From Stenogyne calaminthoides (lineage: Eukaryota > Streptophyta > Magnoliopsida > Lamiales > Lamiaceae): DNA of 64,000 bases. The stretch is taken from the NCBI GenBank assembly GCA_037126765.1, contig JBBCBC010000030.1:8082786-8146785 (forward strand). Reading direction: 5' to 3'. The translations under genes were made by a program, and so were the position numbers. Shown here piece after piece: positions 60,266 to 64,000 of the stretch (position 1 is the stretch's first letter; each line of letters starts with the position of its first letter). The notes under the pieces are model-generated. The model saw only the letters and a program-made list of their open reading frames with translations. It was not told where the DNA came from and ran no database searches.

Positions 60266-60766
60266 TATGCTTATGTGAGGATTTAAGCATAAATTAGTGT
60301 TAATTTATTAGGATTAATGTTGTTAGTGTTAGAGATGAACAACTTGTTAGAGATGAATATATATTGTGTGGCTTGGCTTGATTTATTATGCTAACTTAGA
60401 TATGAACAATTGATGCACTCAAGGTGTTTGATAATATGCTTGTGTGAGGATTTAAGCATAAATTGGGATTAATACATTAGGATATATTTTGGTTATATTA
60501 ATTTGATGATTTGGTGAATGGATAGTAGTGTGTTGCTTTAGATGATTAATGATGGTACATTAGGTTATATACATTGTTTTGAGATGCAACAAATCCTTAG
60601 ATACATGCAATATACAAACCTTAGGTACTACCACATTCTATATGCAAGTTTTATACATTAGGATTGTAATTATTTTAGGTTTAATACTTTTAGGTTTAAT
60701 ACATTAGGATACATTATCTTGAGAAACACTTCATATTGCCTTTTCTATAGGCATCTCTAGTTCTAT

Positions 60767-63700
60767 ATGGATCGAAAGTGGGTTCGAGCAGATCGAATAT
60801 CAGATGAGTTTAGTAATGGGGTGAAAAAATTTTGTAATCATGCAATTAAACACTGCACTGACCCTCGGTACATTCCATGTCCGTGTTGGAAATGTATGAA
60901 TGGAAAAACCGTTAGTGGTCGAGAAAGTCTGTTTGACCACTTGATGATTCACGGTATTGATAAAACATATACCGTTTGGACATATCATGGTGAGAGAAGA
61001 GATGGATGTAGCTCAAGCAACCTAGAAAAACCGACTTTAGGTTTGAAGATACGATGGATCACGGATATTTTTGATGATGTCTGCATTTGTTGATACATCG
61101 AGTGGGGATGACGATGATCTGTGAGATCACCACTTATATGCGGAGAAGTTAAGTGATTCTGTTTGGATTACCACTTGTATGGCTCGGGTGTAAGAAGGCA
61201 ACAAAAGCTGTACCGTGTTGATATTGTTCAACCTAAAAGCGGCTCACGGTTTGTCCGATGAGTGCTTCACAAGTATCTTTGAAGCGATTAGTTATCATTA
61301 TCGATGGAAATGTCTTTTGCCTAAGAAGCATATGATCTTAAAACAAATGCTCAAGTCCATCGGGTTAACACATCGAGAAAAATTCATGCTTGTCAGGGTG
61401 ATTGTATCTTATTTGGAAGGAGTATCACGAGACCTCGACGAATGTCCCAAGTGTGGGGAAAGCGATATAAGAAAAATAAATCTCCCGCGGAAGGTGTTGT
61501 GGTACTTTCCAATAATACCAAGATTAGGAGAATGTATATAGTAGCGTTGTGGATCTTTAGAAATTTAACTTGGCATCATGATGATAGGATCAAAGATGGA
61601 ATCTTAAGACACCTGGCGATTCACCCGATGGAAGACATTCGATGTCGAGCATCCAAAATTTGACAACGAGCCATGACACTTGCGTCTTGCACTCTCAACC
61701 GGCCCGAATGAATTAGATTCGGTATCCAAAGTACCAACCATAGTACATGGCGGTGATTACGGTAGTTTATAACCTTTCACCCGAGTTGTGCATGAAGGCG
61801 CGCTTACGATGTTGTCTATGTTGATGTCGGGACCCAAACAACTTTGTAACGACATTGATGTATATTGACTCCTTTGATAGAGGACTTGAAGCTCATGTGG
61901 GATGAGGGGTGTCGATGTGTATGATCTTGTAGAAAGGAGAATTTCAAGTTGAAGGTCATCTTTGTTTGGAACTATCAATGACTTTCCGTTTACGGAAATC
62001 TATCTGGATATAGTGTGAAGGGGGCGATCCATGTCCTTGTTGTACCAAGAAGACACATCACATTCGGCTTGAGTCATTGTAGGAAGGCAGTTTATATGGG
62101 ACATAGGAAGTGGTTGGACCCAACGCATAAGTCTGCGAAACAATGGCCGATCGTTCGATGGCACAATCGAGGACCGGTGAAGCACCACGTTTATTATCGG
62201 GGTTCGGATGTATTGAATGAGATGAAGAATATCGACACCGTCGATGCGGAAAGATCTTCGCATAAAAGAGTGTCCCACTAGCGGTTGGAAGAAGGAATTA
62301 AATTTCTTTCAATTGCCCTATTGGAAAAAGTTGTATGTTAGACACTTCATTGATCTAATTCACGTTGAGAAGAACGTTTGTGCCAAACTTGCTCAACACT
62401 CTCCTAAATTGATAAGAAGTCCAGGATGGTTACAATGCAAGAATGGATATGATTGATATGGAATAAAAGAGCAAATTAAAACACGTGTCTAGAGAAAGGG
62501 GTCAACCGTTCTTACCTCCTCTGCTGAAACACCTTGTCCAAATGAATGAGAAAAAAAGTTACTTGTTCTTTAAAGGATGTGAAAGTACCGAGGGTTATTC
62601 CTCCAACATACGAGAGACTTGTCGAGGATGATGGCGTGAGGCGATGAATCTTAAATCGCATGACTATCATGTCATCATGGAGACTTTCTTGCCCATTCAA
62701 TCGTTCTATCTTGCACGAAAATGTCGCATAACCATAACAAAGTTATGTTGGTTCTTCAAAGGCAATGAGTAGCAAGGTCATAGATCTGAAAATTGCTTGG
62801 TTTTTCAGAGGTAGATTGTGGGGACTCTCTGTGAGCTTGAGATGTATTTTCCTCCATCATTTTTTTGATATAATGGTTCACCTAACGGTTTATTTGGTAC
62901 ACGAGACAAGGATGTGTGGTCTGTTTCGTGTCGATGGATGTATGGTGTAGAGAGATATATGAAAGTGCTCAAAGGATATGTGATGCATAAGTCAAGCGGA
63001 GGATGCATTCGAGCGTATTTAGTAGTAGAAGAAGCGATCAATCTTGGTCTTAATTTATTCCTAATGTCGTCTGATTGGACTTCCGGTTACGGTACACCAA
63101 TAGGATGGATGGTGAAGGCATTACATTTGTCACACTTTGTAAGTGTTAGCATGGAGGAACTAACTGCGGATGCACTTGTGCGTGCTTCACAACACGATCG
63201 GCGTCTTCCTTTTATTGACTGCGCACATGATATCACTTCTTGAGAAATTCCACGAGAGATAGATCATGGATTGAAGTTGAGCACAATCGCACGTTTGTTG
63301 GTAGTTCAATGGTTATGTAGCAAATATGTTGTCACGCGATATAGAATCGATGAATGAAAGAGTTAAGTGGTTATCGAGAATGCACGATAGACATGTGTAT
63401 TCATACAAGTGTTATCTTAACAGCGGATACACATTTTATACCGAGAGATCATGATGCCACAAATCTTATGCGAGAATAGTGGAGTGTCCATTCTTTTGCT
63501 GCTAACGTGGATCAATCAAATACTACTTACTTTGGACAGATTGTCAACATTTGGGAACTCGACTATATTGTTCACAATCAACCAATCTTGAGTGTAGTTG
63601 GGTGAGGATCCTAACGGGTCCAAGTTGAAAGTTACGGGTTAAATGCGTGTTGATTTGAAGAATGTGGGATCTGAGAGATGACCGTTACATAATGGTCAGT

Positions 63701-64000
63701 CAAGCTCAACAAATTTTCTATGTCCCCGACCCAGTTAATAAGAAATGGTCCATTCTGGTTCTGTCAAACAAATTTAACAATATTTTCCAGATTAGCGACC
63801 ATGTCGATGAAGATGTTGACACAATTGATGATCCTTTTCAGAACTTCACTCATTTTGTACCATCTTTCGATGATCCTGCAAATCCATGCACATACCAGAG
63901 AATAATTAGAGATGAGGATGAATATGACAATCCGGATCTTGTTAACATTTATGGTCATGAACGAGAAAGGTCAACCAAAAAACGAAAAAGAAAAACAAGT
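60767..64000 (+). pseudogene. CACTA TNP2-like transposase copy 2, many small indels
   Basis: The N-terminal Transpos_assoc domain starts at 60,767 (MDRKWVRADRISDEF, CPCWKCMNG). Transposase_21 pieces lie at about 61,215-62,460, DUF4218 at about 62,820-63,000, and DUF4216 at about 63,500-63,760; the basic tail reaches the window end. The gene is broken far more often than copy 1, mostly by 1-3 base changes at CAG/CTG sites. It cannot encode a working transposase as written. Confidence 0.88.

Larger units (their letters stand above)
59324..64000 (+). mobile_element. CACTA element copy 2, 5' end present, 3' end beyond the window
   Basis: It starts CACTACTACACATTTGAGC at 59,324 after GAT. It is followed by palindromic GACAGCGGTT subterminal repeats to about 59,560, a GC-rich leader, a long intron and the TNP2-like gene. 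From 60,431 it aligns with 11,437 onward of copy 1. Confidence 0.92.

Noticed and set aside
60066..60297. Overlapping 66-70 codon frames rich in Tyr, Val, Ile and Cys
   Set aside because: They are translations of a TA/GTAT microsatellite in the CACTA intron; low-complexity, no start context or homologue pattern.
60767..61093. Functional short CACTA N-terminal protein
   Set aside because: The open frame ends because of a shift relative to copy 1 (extra bases near 61,027); it is part of a broken transposase.

Overview
The window looks like nuclear DNA of a eudicot plant. It is AT-rich, and its genes are intron-containing S-domain receptor-like kinases (S-RLKs). It is packed with plant transposon families: hAT, CACTA, PIF/Harbinger, L1-type LINE, Stowaway, a MULE-like element and a probable LTR. 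The receptor proteins resemble the SD1/At4g27290-like class. An asterid such as a member of Lamiales is plausible, but that is only an impression.

Layout. 1-1,624: probable retrotransposon LTR with a 67-bp minisatellite. 1,801-5,329: complete hAT element with 8-bp target duplications and a frameshifted transposase. 5,977-9,233: S-RLK 1 on the minus strand, seven exons, two single-base insertions in exon 1. 9,727-11,400: block repeated at 56,773-58,445, holding a MULE-like element. 11,401-16,013: decayed CACTA element that has lost its 5' end. 16,604 to about 19,660: PIF/Harbinger element. 21,147-24,367: S-RLK 2, whose seven exons join into an uninterrupted 828-residue reading frame; it is the only intact receptor here. 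25,680-28,966: S-RLK 3 on the plus strand, head-to-head with S-RLK 2, heavily decayed. 29,747-35,366: reverse-oriented CACTA element fused to S-RLK 4 (35,367-36,670), which has lost its kinase. 38,094-55,793: tandem array of about 8.3-kb units. Two full units carry S-RLK 5 and S-RLK 6, each split by the same 2.65-kb LINE in intron 4; the third unit is cut off in the last exon by a hAT-like element (55,794-56,772). 56,773-64,000: second copy of the 9.7-16 kb region, with a CACTA element whose 5' end is present and which runs off the window.

How it fits together. This is a birth-and-death receptor cluster: one intact gene, five broken copies and several exon relics. Transposons sit at the deletion and fusion points. 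Two nested duplications are visible: the 8.3-kb tandem units, and a 47-49 kb offset repeat linking the left and right parts of the window. An S-RLK is expected to be a plasma-membrane receptor with lectin, S-locus-glycoprotein, EGF and PAN modules outside and an RD-type Ser/Thr kinase inside. I found no rRNA, tRNA, CRISPR or bacterial-type system. The most unusual signal is the pattern of differences between the two CACTA copies, clustered at CAG/CTG sites, which may be methylation-related consensus error.
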